Of a DNA stretch of 64,000 bases, positions 56,297 through 64,000 are shown piece by piece; within the stretch, counting starts at the first letter, position 1, and every line of letters starts with the position of its first letter. The stretch lies in contig NZ_LTAZ01000003.1 of NCBI RefSeq assembly GCF_001593955.1, forward strand, positions 1 through 64,000, in the 5' to 3' direction. The notes beneath the pieces were generated by a model that had not been told where the DNA came from, did not search any database, and saw only the letters and a list, made by a program, of their open reading frames with translations. The translations under genes were made by a program, and so were the position numbers. The stretch is from Halalkalicoccus paucihalophilus. GTDB taxonomy: Archaea > Halobacteriota > Halobacteria > Halobacteriales > Halalkalicoccaceae.

Positions 56297-57724
56297 ATGA
56301 GTGTACGAGACGGGGCGGGCCTCGCGGGAGATCGCAACCGATTCGTCGTGATCACCGCCGCGCTGGCCGCGCTGAACGGGCTGTTGTTCGGGTTCGACAC
56401 CGGCGTCATCTCGGGGGCGCTGCTGTACATCGGCGAGACGTTCCCCGCACTGGAGGAGTCGGCGTTCCTCGAAGGGGTGGTCGTCAGCGGCGCGCTGGTC
56501 GGGGCGGCAATCGGCGCGGCGATCGGCGGCCGACTCGCCGATCGAATCGGTCGGCGGCGGCTGATCATCCTCGGGGCGTGTATCTTCTTCGTCGGATCGC
56601 TGGGAATGGCGACCGCACAGAGCGTCGCGTGGCTCATCGCCGCGCGGGTGTTCAACGGGATCGCGATCGGCTTCGCCTCGATCGTCGGGCCGCTCTATAT
56701 CTCGGAGATATCGCCGCCCGAGATCCGCGGCTCGCTCGTCTCGTTCAACCAACTGGCGATTACCAGCGGGATCCTCGTCTCGTACGTGGTGAACTACGCG
56801 CTGGCGAGTCAGGGCGCGTGGCGACTCATGCTCGGTACGGGGATGATTCCCGCCCTCGCGTTGCTCGCCGGGATGTACTTCATGCCCGAGAGCCCCCGCT
56901 GGCTGATCGAGCAGGGCCGTGAGAGCGAGGCCCGCGGGACGCTCTCTCGGATCAGGAGCGAGGCGGGTCTCGACGAGGAGATCGCCGAGATGAAGCGGAT
57001 GGCGGCCGTCGAGGACGGCGATCTGGGTGAGCTGGTGAAACCGTGGATCCGCCCCGCGATGGTCGTCGGAATCGGGCTCGCGGTCTTCCAGCAGATTACC
57101 GGAATCAACACGGTCATCTACTACGCGCCGACCATCCTCGCATCGACCGGCTTCGGCAGCGTCGGCTCGATCCTCGCCACCGTCGGAGTCGGCGTCATCA
57201 ACGTCGCCATGACGGTCGTCGCCATCCTGCTGCTCGACCGGGTGGGTCGCCGCCCGCTCCTGATCGGCGGCATGGTCGGGATGTTCGCCACGCTGCTGGT
57301 GCTGGGTGGTGCCTTCTACCTGCCCGGGTTGGGCGGCACGCTTGGTTACGTCGCCACCGGCAGCCTGATGCTCTACGTCGCCTTCTTCGCCATCGGCCTC
57401 GGGCCGGTCTTCTGGCTGCTCATCTCGGAGATCTACCCGCTCAACGTCCGCGGGACCGCGATGGGCGTCGCGACGGTCGTCAACTGGCTCGCGAACCTCG
57501 CGGTCGCCCAGCTGTTCCCCCAGCTGTTCGAGCTGATCGGGCCCGCCTTTACGTTCTGGCTGTTCGCCCTGCTGACTGCCGGGGCCGTCGTGTTCTCTCA
57601 CTACGTCGTCCCCGAGACGAACAGACGGACGTTAGAGGAGATCGAGGACGACCTCCGCGAGACGGCGCTCGGAAACGAGCAGCTGTCGATGGCCGATCGA
57701 TCGACACAGGACGGCGGCGACTAA
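56297..57724 (+). CDS. Sugar porter family MFS transporter
   Basis: A 475-residue 12-helix sugar/H+ symporter. Family signatures: FGFDTGVISGALLYIG, GRLADRIGRRRLI, PESPRWLIEQGR, QQITGINTVIYYAPTI, DRVGRRPLL and PETNRRTLEEIEDDL. Highly typical of XylE/GLUT relatives. ATG 56297. Substrate not deducible. Confidence 0.93.
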   Translation: MSVRDGAGLAGDRNRFVVITAALAALNGLLFGFDTGVISGALLYIGETFPALEESAFLEGVVVSGALVGAAIGAAIGGRLADRIGRRRLIILGACIFFVGSLGMATAQSVAWLIAARVFNGIAIGFASIVGPLYISEISPPEIRGSLVSFNQLAITSGILVSYVVNYALASQGAWRLMLGTGMIPALALLAGMYFMPESPRWLIEQGRESEARGTLSRIRSEAGLDEEIAEMKRMAAVEDGDLGELVKPWIRPAMVVGIGLAVFQQITGINTVIYYAPTILASTGFGSVGSILATVGVGVINVAMTVVAILLLDRVGRRPLLIGGMVGMFATLLVLGGAFYLPGLGGTLGYVATGSLMLYVAFFAIGLGPVFWLLISEIYPLNVRGTAMGVATVVNWLANLAVAQLFPQLFELIGPAFTFWLFALLTAGAVVFSHYVVPETNRRTLEEIEDDLRETALGNEQLSMADRSTQDGGD

Positions 57725-57757
57725 GTCCCGGCGGTCTGAAACCGCAAAAAGGCTATT

Positions 57758-60523
57758 TCAGGCGTTCAGGACCCGCTTGAGGACATCGGGGGCGTCTTCG
57801 AGCGCCTCGTCGAGTTTTCCAGCGTCGGGGCCGCCACCCTGTGCGAAATCCGGTGGGCCGCCCCCGCCGCCGCCGACGCGATCCGCGAGCGTGCCGACGA
57901 CCTCACCGGCGTTGATGCCGACGCCGTCGGGGACCGCGACGACGAACTGCGCGCCGTCGGCACCGCTTCCGAGGACGGCGACCTTGCCCTCGCCCACGAG
58001 CGCGTTCGCCGTGGCGCGCAGCTCGTCGCTGTCGGCGTCGAGTCGCTGGATCACGGCGGTCGCCTCGCCCAGTTCGACCACCTCGCCCTCGCCGGCGCGT
58101 AGCTCGGCGAGTTCCTCGGTCAGCGCCTCGATCTCTTTTCCTCTGGCCTTCCACTCCTCGAAGAAGCGCTCGGCGGTACCGGGGACCTCCGCCGGTGAGA
58201 CGTCGAGGACCGCGGCGGCCTCGTAGAGGGCGTCCTCGGTCTCCTGGGTCGCCTCGATGGCGGCCGCGCCCGCCGAGAAGGTCAGCCGTTCGACCCCGTC
58301 CTGAACCCGCTCGGTCGAAACGATCTTGATCGCGCCGATGTCGCCGGTTCGCGAGACGTGGGTGCCCCCGCAGGCCTGGACGTCCTCCGCGACGTGGATC
58401 AGTCGGATCCGCTCGCCCGGCGGGATCCCGCCCTGATAGAGGTCGAAACCGTGTTCGGCCTCGGCCTCGTTTCTGTGGGGCCACTCCTCGGTGACGGGGA
58501 CGTTGTCACGGACAAGGTGGTTCGCGATCCGCTCGATCTCCTTTACCTGCTCCCGGCCGATCCGGTCGTAGTGCCGGACGTCGAGCCGGGCGCTCTCGAC
58601 CCCCTTCTGTGCGCCGGCCTGCCGGATGTGCTCGCCGAGCACCTCGCGGGTCGCGTGCCCGACGATGTGGGTCGCGGTGTGATGGGCCATGAGCCGCTGA
58701 CGGCGCTCGGGGTCGACCCGGCCGCGCACGAGCGCCCCTTTCTCGGGTTCCTCTTCGACCCGGTGGAGGACCACGCCTTCGTCTTCCTGTACGTCCGAGA
58801 CGGCATAGCTACCGTCGTCGGTCGAAATGGTTCCGCGGTCGGCGGGCTGGCCGCCGCCCTCGGGGTAGAACATCGTCTGATCGAGGACGACGTCAAAGCC
58901 CTCCGCCCGGTCGATCACGTCGAGGATCACCGCCTCGAACTCCGTCCGGGTCTGGTCCTCGTAGTAGAGCTTCTCGGTGTCGGGAAGCTCCGCGACCCGC
59001 TCGTCGCGCTCCTCGGTATCGCGCATCGCTTCGCCGGCGTCGTGGCGACCCGCAACCAAACTGTAGAAGTCGTCGGGGATCTCGACGCTCGCCCCGACTT
59101 CCTCCGCGATCTTCTCGACCATGTCGGGCTGGATCCCATGGGAGTCGTAGAGTTCCAGCAGTTCCTCCGTGGGGATCGGCTCGTCGCGTTCGGCGTACTC
59201 CTGTGCGAGCTGTTCGACCCGCCGGCCGCCCCGTTCGAGGGTTTCACGGTACTTCTCGACCTCCGTGCGCACGATGTCGCGAATGGTATCGCGGTTCTCG
59301 TAGCCCAACCGTTCTGCCTGCATGTCGACGAGCTCGTCGAGCGGCGCGTCGACGCCCACCGTATCACAGAGCCGTTTGGTGCGCCGCAGGACCATTCTGG
59401 TCAGGTATCCCGTCGCGACGTTCGAGGGGACGATCCCGTCCCCGAGCATATAAGCCAAAGTCCGGCAGTGGTCGGCGATGGCGTAGACGGCCTCCATCGG
59501 TTCCATCAGCGCTTCGAGTTCGCTCACGTCGACGCCGACGCCGGCGGCGATCTCGCCGCGAGCGCTCTCCATGTCCTCGGCCTCGTCGATGTCCATGTGA
59601 CCCGCGAGCTTCGAGGCCGAATGCAGCAGGGCCGCCTCCTCGTCAGTGTGGGTTATCCCGGCGTTAGTAGTCAAGAAGTCGATCATCTCCGGGTAGATCG
59701 CCTCGTAGACGGTCGGGGTACCTTGAGACACCCAGGTCCAGCGTTCGAGCCCGTAGCCCGTATCGACGATGTAGGTGTCCATCTTCGAGTAGCGGTTGCC
59801 GTCCTTGAGTTCGTACTCGCCCTCGGGGTCGGCCTCCATCGACATGAAGACGAGGGTGGCGAGTTCTACCCCCCGATAGATGACCTCGATGGCGGGCCCG
59901 GCGTTGCCGCCGCCGACCCACGGGTCCTCGATGTAGGTGATCTCCTCGGGATCCGCTCCGAGGGAAGTGAAAAACTCGTCGCAGTACTCCACCGTTTCGT
60001 CCTTCCAGTAGACCTCGCCGTGGTAGGCGTACTCGTCGGAGTCGACGTCCTCGCGGGTGTTGAAGGCGTGGTGGGCCATCATCTCGAAGGCCATCGTGTG
60101 CCGGCCCGTTTTACCGACGTTGTCGATGTCCTGCATTCGGATGCAGGGCTGGGAGATCGTCAGCGGGTTCGCCGGCGGCGGGGTCTTGCCCGAGGTGACG
60201 AGCGGCTGGAAGTCGTAGATCGAGGCCTGCGTCAGCAACACGTCGTCGCGCCAGCGGTTCGCGGCGACCGGATACGGATCGACCCGTTCGTGGCCATTCT
60301 CCTCGAAGAAAGAAAGAAAGTTCTCTCGCATCTCCTCCAGGGAGTATTCCCCCTCGAACCCGGGGTTGTCGATGAAGGAGTACTCGACACAGGGGGGCTC
60401 CCCACAGAGCTCCTGGTCGTGATCGCGCGTCCAGAAGTGGGCCCCACACTCCGGACACTCCCGCCTGACGAAGTCGTTCTCCTCGAAATAGTCGAGGCGG
60501 TATTCGGCCTCAAGCGCACTCAT
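57758..60523 (-). CDS. alaS: Alanyl-tRNA synthetase, archaeal type
   Basis: A 921-residue class II synthetase. N-terminal [19 protein letters not shown] zinc site of archaeal AlaRS, motif 2 region [18 protein letters not shown], an editing domain [17 protein letters not shown] and [13 protein letters not shown], then a Gly-rich C-terminal DHHA1 domain ending VLKRVLNA. The start [16 protein letters not shown] at 60523 is the family start. Confidence 0.96.
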   Translation of the reverse strand: MSALEAEYRLDYFEENDFVRRECPECGAHFWTRDHDQELCGEPPCVEYSFIDNPGFEGEYSLEEMRENFLSFFEENGHERVDPYPVAANRWRDDVLLTQASIYDFQPLVTSGKTPPPANPLTISQPCIRMQDIDNVGKTGRHTMAFEMMAHHAFNTREDVDSDEYAYHGEVYWKDETVEYCDEFFTSLGADPEEITYIEDPWVGGGNAGPAIEVIYRGVELATLVFMSMEADPEGEYELKDGNRYSKMDTYIVDTGYGLERWTWVSQGTPTVYEAIYPEMIDFLTTNAGITHTDEEAALLHSASKLAGHMDIDEAEDMESARGEIAAGVGVDVSELEALMEPMEAVYAIADHCRTLAYMLGDGIVPSNVATGYLTRMVLRRTKRLCDTVGVDAPLDELVDMQAERLGYENRDTIRDIVRTEVEKYRETLERGGRRVEQLAQEYAERDEPIPTEELLELYDSHGIQPDMVEKIAEEVGASVEIPDDFYSLVAGRHDAGEAMRDTEERDERVAELPDTEKLYYEDQTRTEFEAVILDVIDRAEGFDVVLDQTMFYPEGGGQPADRGTISTDDGSYAVSDVQEDEGVVLHRVEEEPEKGALVRGRVDPERRQRLMAHHTATHIVGHATREVLGEHIRQAGAQKGVESARLDVRHYDRIGREQVKEIERIANHLVRDNVPVTEEWPHRNEAEAEHGFDLYQGGIPPGERIRLIHVAEDVQACGGTHVSRTGDIGAIKIVSTERVQDGVERLTFSAGAAAIEATQETEDALYEAAAVLDVSPAEVPGTAERFFEEWKARGKEIEALTEELAELRAGEGEVVELGEATAVIQRLDADSDELRATANALVGEGKVAVLGSGADGAQFVVAVPDGVGINAGEVVGTLADRVGGGGGGPPDFAQGGGPDAGKLDEALEDAPDVLKRVLNA

Positions 60524-60603
60524 GATACCGCTAGTGGCCAATCGGCGCGTAAAACTGTTGCGCAACACCCGTCCGAATGGCGCTCGACGGCCGCCGCCGG
60601 CCA

Positions 60604-61095
60604 TCAGGCCTCGATCCGGCCGTAGTCGAACTGCTCGCCCAACGTGGCGAGTTCGTCGAGCGCGTCCTGTTCCTCGCGCATGTTCCGTTCGAGGATGTCG
60701 GCGGCCTCGTCGAGGCCGAGCTGGTCTGCCATCGGCGTGAGGTTGCCGTAGCAGGCGATCTCGTAGTGCTCGGACTTCTGGCCGGCGGCGATGTTGAACC
60801 GGTCGAGCGCGCCATCGCTCGGCTCCTTCTCGACGAACTCCTCGTGGGCCTCGATCATCCCCTCGACGACGGGGTCTTCCGCGGCCTCGGGCTCCCGGCC
60901 GACGGCCTCGAAGACCTCCTCGAGGCGCTCGACGTGCTGCTGGGTCTCCTCGCGGTGCTCGGCGAAGCCCTCTTGAAGCTCCTCCTCGCTGGAGCTCTCC
61001 TCGAGCTCGGAGAGCGCGTCGAGCAGTCGCTGTTCGGTGTAGTAGACGTGCTGTAGCCCCTCGACGAACAGGTCCTCGGTGTTTTCGATGGTCAT
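60604..61095 (-). CDS. DUF892 (YciF/ferritin-like) protein
   Basis: A 163-residue all-helical protein with [40 protein letters not shown] and [15 protein letters not shown]. The family has a ferritin-like four-helix bundle with E and H di-metal ligands and is linked to stress. Stands between alaS and the acylphosphatase. Confidence 0.88.
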   Translation of the reverse strand: MTIENTEDLFVEGLQHVYYTEQRLLDALSELEESSSEEELQEGFAEHREETQQHVERLEEVFEAVGREPEAAEDPVVEGMIEAHEEFVEKEPSDGALDRFNIAAGQKSEHYEIACYGNLTPMADQLGLDEAADILERNMREEQDALDELATLGEQFDYGRIEA

Positions 61096-61242
61096 CGTGA
61101 TCTCCGTCTGGGACCACTACTGGTATTTCAATAAACAGTCGGCTTGCACATGTGAGATGGCCGTATTCCGGCGATACGCTCGACGGAAACGTTGCGACTG
61201 ACGGGCGAAGGGTTTTGAGAGGTGAACCGGAACGTCGGAGGA

Positions 61243-61517
61243 ATGCCAGACTCCCGGTCCACGTGTTCATCGAGGGAAACGTCCAGGACGTCCACTTCCG
61301 CGACAACGCCCACGAGACCGCCCGTGCCCACGACCTCACCGGCTGGATCCGCAACTTGGAGGACGGCCGGGTCGAGGGGGTCTTCGAGGGCTCGGAGGAG
61401 GACGTCGAGACGATGATCGAGTGGTGTCGAACCGGGCCGATTAAGGCCGACGTCGAGGACGTCGAGGTCGAAGTCGGGAACCCGCAGGGCGACCTCGAGG
61501 ACTTCGAGAAACAGTAG
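61243..61517 (+). pseudogene. Acylphosphatase, frameshifted at the fifth codon
   Basis: A GGAGGA ribosome site precedes ATG 61243 (MPDSR). The next frame then gives [20 protein letters not shown]...[17 protein letters not shown]...[12 protein letters not shown], an acylphosphatase with catalytic Arg (HFR) and Asn (RNLEDG) retained, ending at 61517. One extra G in CGGTCC (61255-61260) would join the two. If not an error, a GTG inside the domain (61263) would make a shortened protein. The usual VQG motif reads VQD. Confidence 0.7.
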
Positions 61518-62507
61518 TTACTCTTCCTCTGCGAGCGCGAGCGAGGCCAGAAACGCCTCCAGCTGGATCTTCTCGTTTGCACCCTCGGTGATTCGATAAT
61601 CGGTCTCGCCGATCCGATCGAGGGTGTGCACCGCCTTCCTGTCGCTGAGTCCGAGGTCCCACACCGAGCGGTGCAGTTGGTCGATGATGTCCCCACCCGA
61701 GAGACCTTTGTTCGACAACAGATCGTCGAGTGTCGCGCGCGCACCCGTGAAATCGCCCTCCAGCGCGCTCGTGACCATCGCCTCGATCTCCTCGGGGCGG
61801 GCGGTGGCGGTGATGGTGTAGACGGCGTCCTCGTCGACGGTCTCGCCCATGACCGCGGCGGCCTGTAGGGAGTTGACCGCCCGGCGCATGTCGCCGGCGG
61901 CGGCGTACACCAGCGCTTCGACACCCCCGTCGGTGATCTCGATCCCCTCGATCTCGGCGATCTCGCGGATCCGTCCCGCGACCGCCTCGTCGGAGATCGA
62001 GGAGAAGCGAAAGACCGCACACCGCGACTGGATCGGGTCGATGATCTTCGAGGAGTAGTTACACGAGAGGATAAAGCGCGTGTTCCCCGAGAACTGCTCC
62101 ATCGTCCGCCTGAGGGCCGACTGGGCGTCCGACGTGAGCGAGTCGGCCTCGTCGAGGAAGATGATTCTGTAATTGTAACCCCCGAAGCTCGCGCGTGCGA
62201 ACTCCTTGATTCGTCCTCTTACCACGTCGATTCCGCGGTCGTCCGAGGCGTTGAGTTCGAGGAAATTCTCGCGCCAGTCCTCGCCGTAGACCTCGCGGGC
62301 GATGGCGGTCGCACACGTCGTCTTGCCGATCCCCGCCGACCCCGAGAACAACAGATTGGGGAGGTCGTCGCGCTCGACGTACCGTTTCAGCCGGTCGGTG
62401 ATCTCCTCCTGACCGATGACCTCCGAAAGCGTCCCCGGACGGTATTTCTCGACCCAGATCTCGTCGCGGCCGGGTCTCGACGCGCCGCCAGCCTCGGTCT
62501 CGCTCAT
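61518..62507 (-). CDS. rfcS: Replication factor C small subunit
   Basis: A 329-residue AAA+ clamp-loader subunit. Walker [21 protein letters not shown], Walker [19 protein letters not shown] motif [11 protein letters not shown], sensor NYSSKI. No intein at the P-loop. ATG 62507 ([20 protein letters not shown]). Abuts the acylphosphatase stop directly. Confidence 0.96.
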   Translation of the reverse strand: MSETEAGGASRPGRDEIWVEKYRPGTLSEVIGQEEITDRLKRYVERDDLPNLLFSGSAGIGKTTCATAIAREVYGEDWRENFLELNASDDRGIDVVRGRIKEFARASFGGYNYRIIFLDEADSLTSDAQSALRRTMEQFSGNTRFILSCNYSSKIIDPIQSRCAVFRFSSISDEAVAGRIREIAEIEGIEITDGGVEALVYAAAGDMRRAVNSLQAAAVMGETVDEDAVYTITATARPEEIEAMVTSALEGDFTGARATLDDLLSNKGLSGGDIIDQLHRSVWDLGLSDRKAVHTLDRIGETDYRITEGANEKIQLEAFLASLALAEEE

Positions 62508-62603
62508 ACCCGATTCACGCACCGCGGGCGTGATAAACTCCCCGAGACGAACGGATGTATCCTTCCCGACACCTATATTCTCGGTCGTCACCTGAACACC
62601 TTC

Positions 62604-63650
62604 ATGAAACGGGCACTCTCGGTTCTGGCAGCGGTACTGGTGGTGCTCTCGCTGTTTTCCGGCGTCGCCGCCGCCCAGGAGACCCGGTCGGGCGAAACCG
62701 TCGTCATCGAGGAGGGCGAGACCGTCAAGGGTGACCTGACCGCCGTCGCGGGCACCGTCGTCGTACAGGGGACGGTCGACGGCGACCTGACGGCCTTCGG
62801 CGGCGACGTGCTAGTCGAGGGCGAGGTGACCGGCGACGCCGACGCGTTCGCGGGCACCGTCCGCGTGGCCGGCGACGTGGGCGGCGAGGTGAGCGCCGCG
62901 GCGGGCACCGTCGTCGTAAGCGAGGACGCAAGCGTCGGGGCGCTCTCGACGGCGGGCGGCAACGTCGCGATCGATGGAACTGTCGCGGGCGACGTCGAGG
63001 CCGCCGCCGGCAGCGTCTCGCTCGGACCCGACGCCGTCGTCGGTGGCGACCTGACTTACGACGGGGCGCTGAACCGCCACCCCGACGCGACGGTCGCCGG
63101 GACCGTACGCGAGGGGTCGCCGGCCAGCCCCGTCCCGGCCCCGATCGGAGAGATCCCCACCCCGCCGCCGTGGCTGGGACCGGTCTACTGGCTGCTCGTC
63201 AATCTCGTCCTCGGCGCGGTCCTGCTTGCGGCGTTTCCGCGCTTTTCCGACGGCGTCTCGACCACGGCGAGGACGGAGACGCTCAAAAGCGTCGGCGTCG
63301 GCGTCCTCGCGCTCGTGGGGGTTCCGATCGCGCTCGGACTCGTCGCGATCACGCTCGTCGGGATCCCCCTCTCGGTCGCGGGAGCGTTGGTGTTCGCCCT
63401 GTTGCTCTGGGTCGGGTCGGTCTACGGCCGATTCGCCCTCGGGGCGTGGCTGCTCGCGCTCGCCGACGCCGAGAACCGCTGGGTCGCGCTGGCTCTCGGG
63501 CTGGTCGTCGTCGCCGTCGTCGGCCTCCTCCCGTATCTCGGCGGGTTCGTCGACCTCCTCGTGTTGCTCGTGGGGCTGGGTGCGCTCTCGCTCGCGCTGT
63601 ACGGCCGGTACGGCGAGGCATGGAACGACGAGCGGACCACGACAGCCTGA
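62604..63650 (+). CDS. Bactofilin-like beta-helix membrane protein
   Basis: A 348-residue protein: cleavable signal ([20 protein letters not shown]), residues 30-165 forming repeated short beta-helix turns ([32 protein letters not shown]), a Pro linker ([18 protein letters not shown]) and about five helices to the end. Polymer-forming cytoskeletal/bactofilin-type turns joined to a membrane part. Likely outside the cell or in the membrane; role unknown. Confidence 0.85.
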   Translation: MKRALSVLAAVLVVLSLFSGVAAAQETRSGETVVIEEGETVKGDLTAVAGTVVVQGTVDGDLTAFGGDVLVEGEVTGDADAFAGTVRVAGDVGGEVSAAAGTVVVSEDASVGALSTAGGNVAIDGTVAGDVEAAAGSVSLGPDAVVGGDLTYDGALNRHPDATVAGTVREGSPASPVPAPIGEIPTPPPWLGPVYWLLVNLVLGAVLLAAFPRFSDGVSTTARTETLKSVGVGVLALVGVPIALGLVAITLVGIPLSVAGALVFALLLWVGSVYGRFALGAWLLALADAENRWVALALGLVVVAVVGLLPYLGGFVDLLVLLVGLGALSLALYGRYGEAWNDERTTTA

Positions 63651-63675
63651 AACCCCTCGCAGGGGTACTCGGCGC

Positions 63676-63873
63676 ATGGACGTTACCGTCGAGGTCGTCG
63701 GCGAGGGCACCCACGACCTCTCGCTCCCGGAGCCGACCTACGCGGATCTGCTCTCGGAACTCGATCTCAGCCCCCACGAGGTCAGCGTCATGGTCGATGG
63801 TCGGCCCGTTCCCGAGGACCAGCCCGTCGAGGCCGAACGAGTACAGGTGCTCCGGCTGATCAAGGGCGGATGA
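63676..63873 (+). CDS. samp2: Small archaeal ubiquitin-like modifier SAMP2
   Basis: A 65-residue beta-grasp protein, start MDVTVEVVGEGTHDLSL, ending VLRLIKGG with the C-terminal di-Gly needed for activation by UbaA and conjugation to lysines. In Haloferax SAMP2 also supplies sulfur for tRNA thiolation. Its stop overlaps the GNAT start. Confidence 0.93.
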   Translation: MDVTVEVVGEGTHDLSLPEPTYADLLSELDLSPHEVSVMVDGRPVPEDQPVEAERVQVLRLIKGG

Positions 63874-64000
63874 TCCGCGAGGCCCGCGAGGACGAGTTCG
63901 ACGCGGTCATGCGGGTCGTGGAGGGCGCGCTGCTGGAGGTCGATCCCGAAACCGTACGCGGGGCGATCGCCGCGGGCGACGCGCTCGTCGCCGTGAATCG
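63870..64000 (+). CDS. Start of a GNAT-type N-acetyltransferase (cut by right edge)
   Basis: Only 43 residues are present. MIREAREDEFDAVMRVVEGA is a typical GNAT N-terminus. ATG overlaps the samp2 stop by 4 bases (ATGA). Acceptor unknown. Confidence 0.55.
   Translation, partial: MIREAREDEFDAVMRVVEGALLEVDPETVRGAIAAGDALVAVN

Noticed and set aside
56273..57601. Minus-strand 442-codon frame
   Set aside because: Antisense of the sugar porter; biased composition typical of reverse frames.
60524..62020. N-terminal extension of the alaS frame to 1420 codons
   Set aside because: Runs antisense to and through DUF892 and rfcS; the family start is at 60523.

Overview
The window is a gene-dense stretch of haloarchaeal (class Halobacteria) chromosome. 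The evidence is the marker genes (SRP54/FtsY, aIF6, L31e, L39e, prefoldin alpha, RadA, RfcS, archaeal-type AlaS, NMD3, SAMP2), very acidic proteins, high GC coding DNA with short AT-rich promoter gaps, Tat-type lipoprotein signals with a twin Arg and a lipobox Cys, and several small haloarchaea-restricted families. The genus cannot be fixed from the sequence alone. I see no rRNA, tRNA, CRISPR array, transposase or integrase; this is mostly core genome with accessory transport and nitrogen/sulfur genes.

Layout. 1-13.5 kb: srp54 (cut by the left edge) and the ftsY-pfdA-eif6-rpl31e-rpl39e information-processing operon, separated by about 9 kb holding an F420-dehydrogenase-like/sulfite-reductase pair, a large membrane protein, a broken beta-helix protein, a purine phosphoribosyltransferase and a polysaccharide flippase. 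13.5-28 kb: small zinc proteins, ThpR, a gap with tandem hairpins, TPR, DUF424, TatD, a sufS/sufU Fe-S module with a PQQ-propeller lipoprotein between them, RadA, PspAB-HtpX, NMD3, a tRNA methyltransferase and a Rad3-like helicase. 28-34.4 kb: a complete five-gene peptide ABC transporter. 35-41 kb: assimilatory nitrate module (nirA, narK, mini-HTH, nasA). 41-50 kb: small haloarchaeal proteins, a PHP hydrolase, a zinc ferredoxin and an acyl-CoA dehydrogenase. 50-57.7 kb: a glutamine amidotransferase, a class-C-type serine hydrolase, a damaged polar amino-acid ABC operon, an alpha/beta hydrolase lacking its nucleophile and a sugar porter. 57.7-64 kb: alaS, DUF892, a frameshifted acylphosphatase, rfcS, a bactofilin-like membrane protein, samp2 and the start of a GNAT gene.

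How it fits together. Two siroheme reductases occur. The one at 3-4.7 kb has the sulfite-type active-site motif RKFK and overlaps a gene for an FrhB-type F420 oxidoreductase, so together they look like a two-gene version of methanogen F420-dependent sulfite reductase (Fsr). The one at 35-36.8 kb has the nitrite-type motif RKFN and sits with narK and nasA. The F420-linked sulfite reductase pair is the best candidate for an under-described system here.

Other points of interest are a run of five consecutive hairpins between divergent genes at 14.5-14.7 kb and a striking excess of tail-to-tail gene pairs that share a 4-base stop overlap (seven of fourteen convergent junctions, four of them CTAG). 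Several genes are broken by what look like single missing G:C bases in short runs; these need separating into real pseudogenes and sequencing errors.
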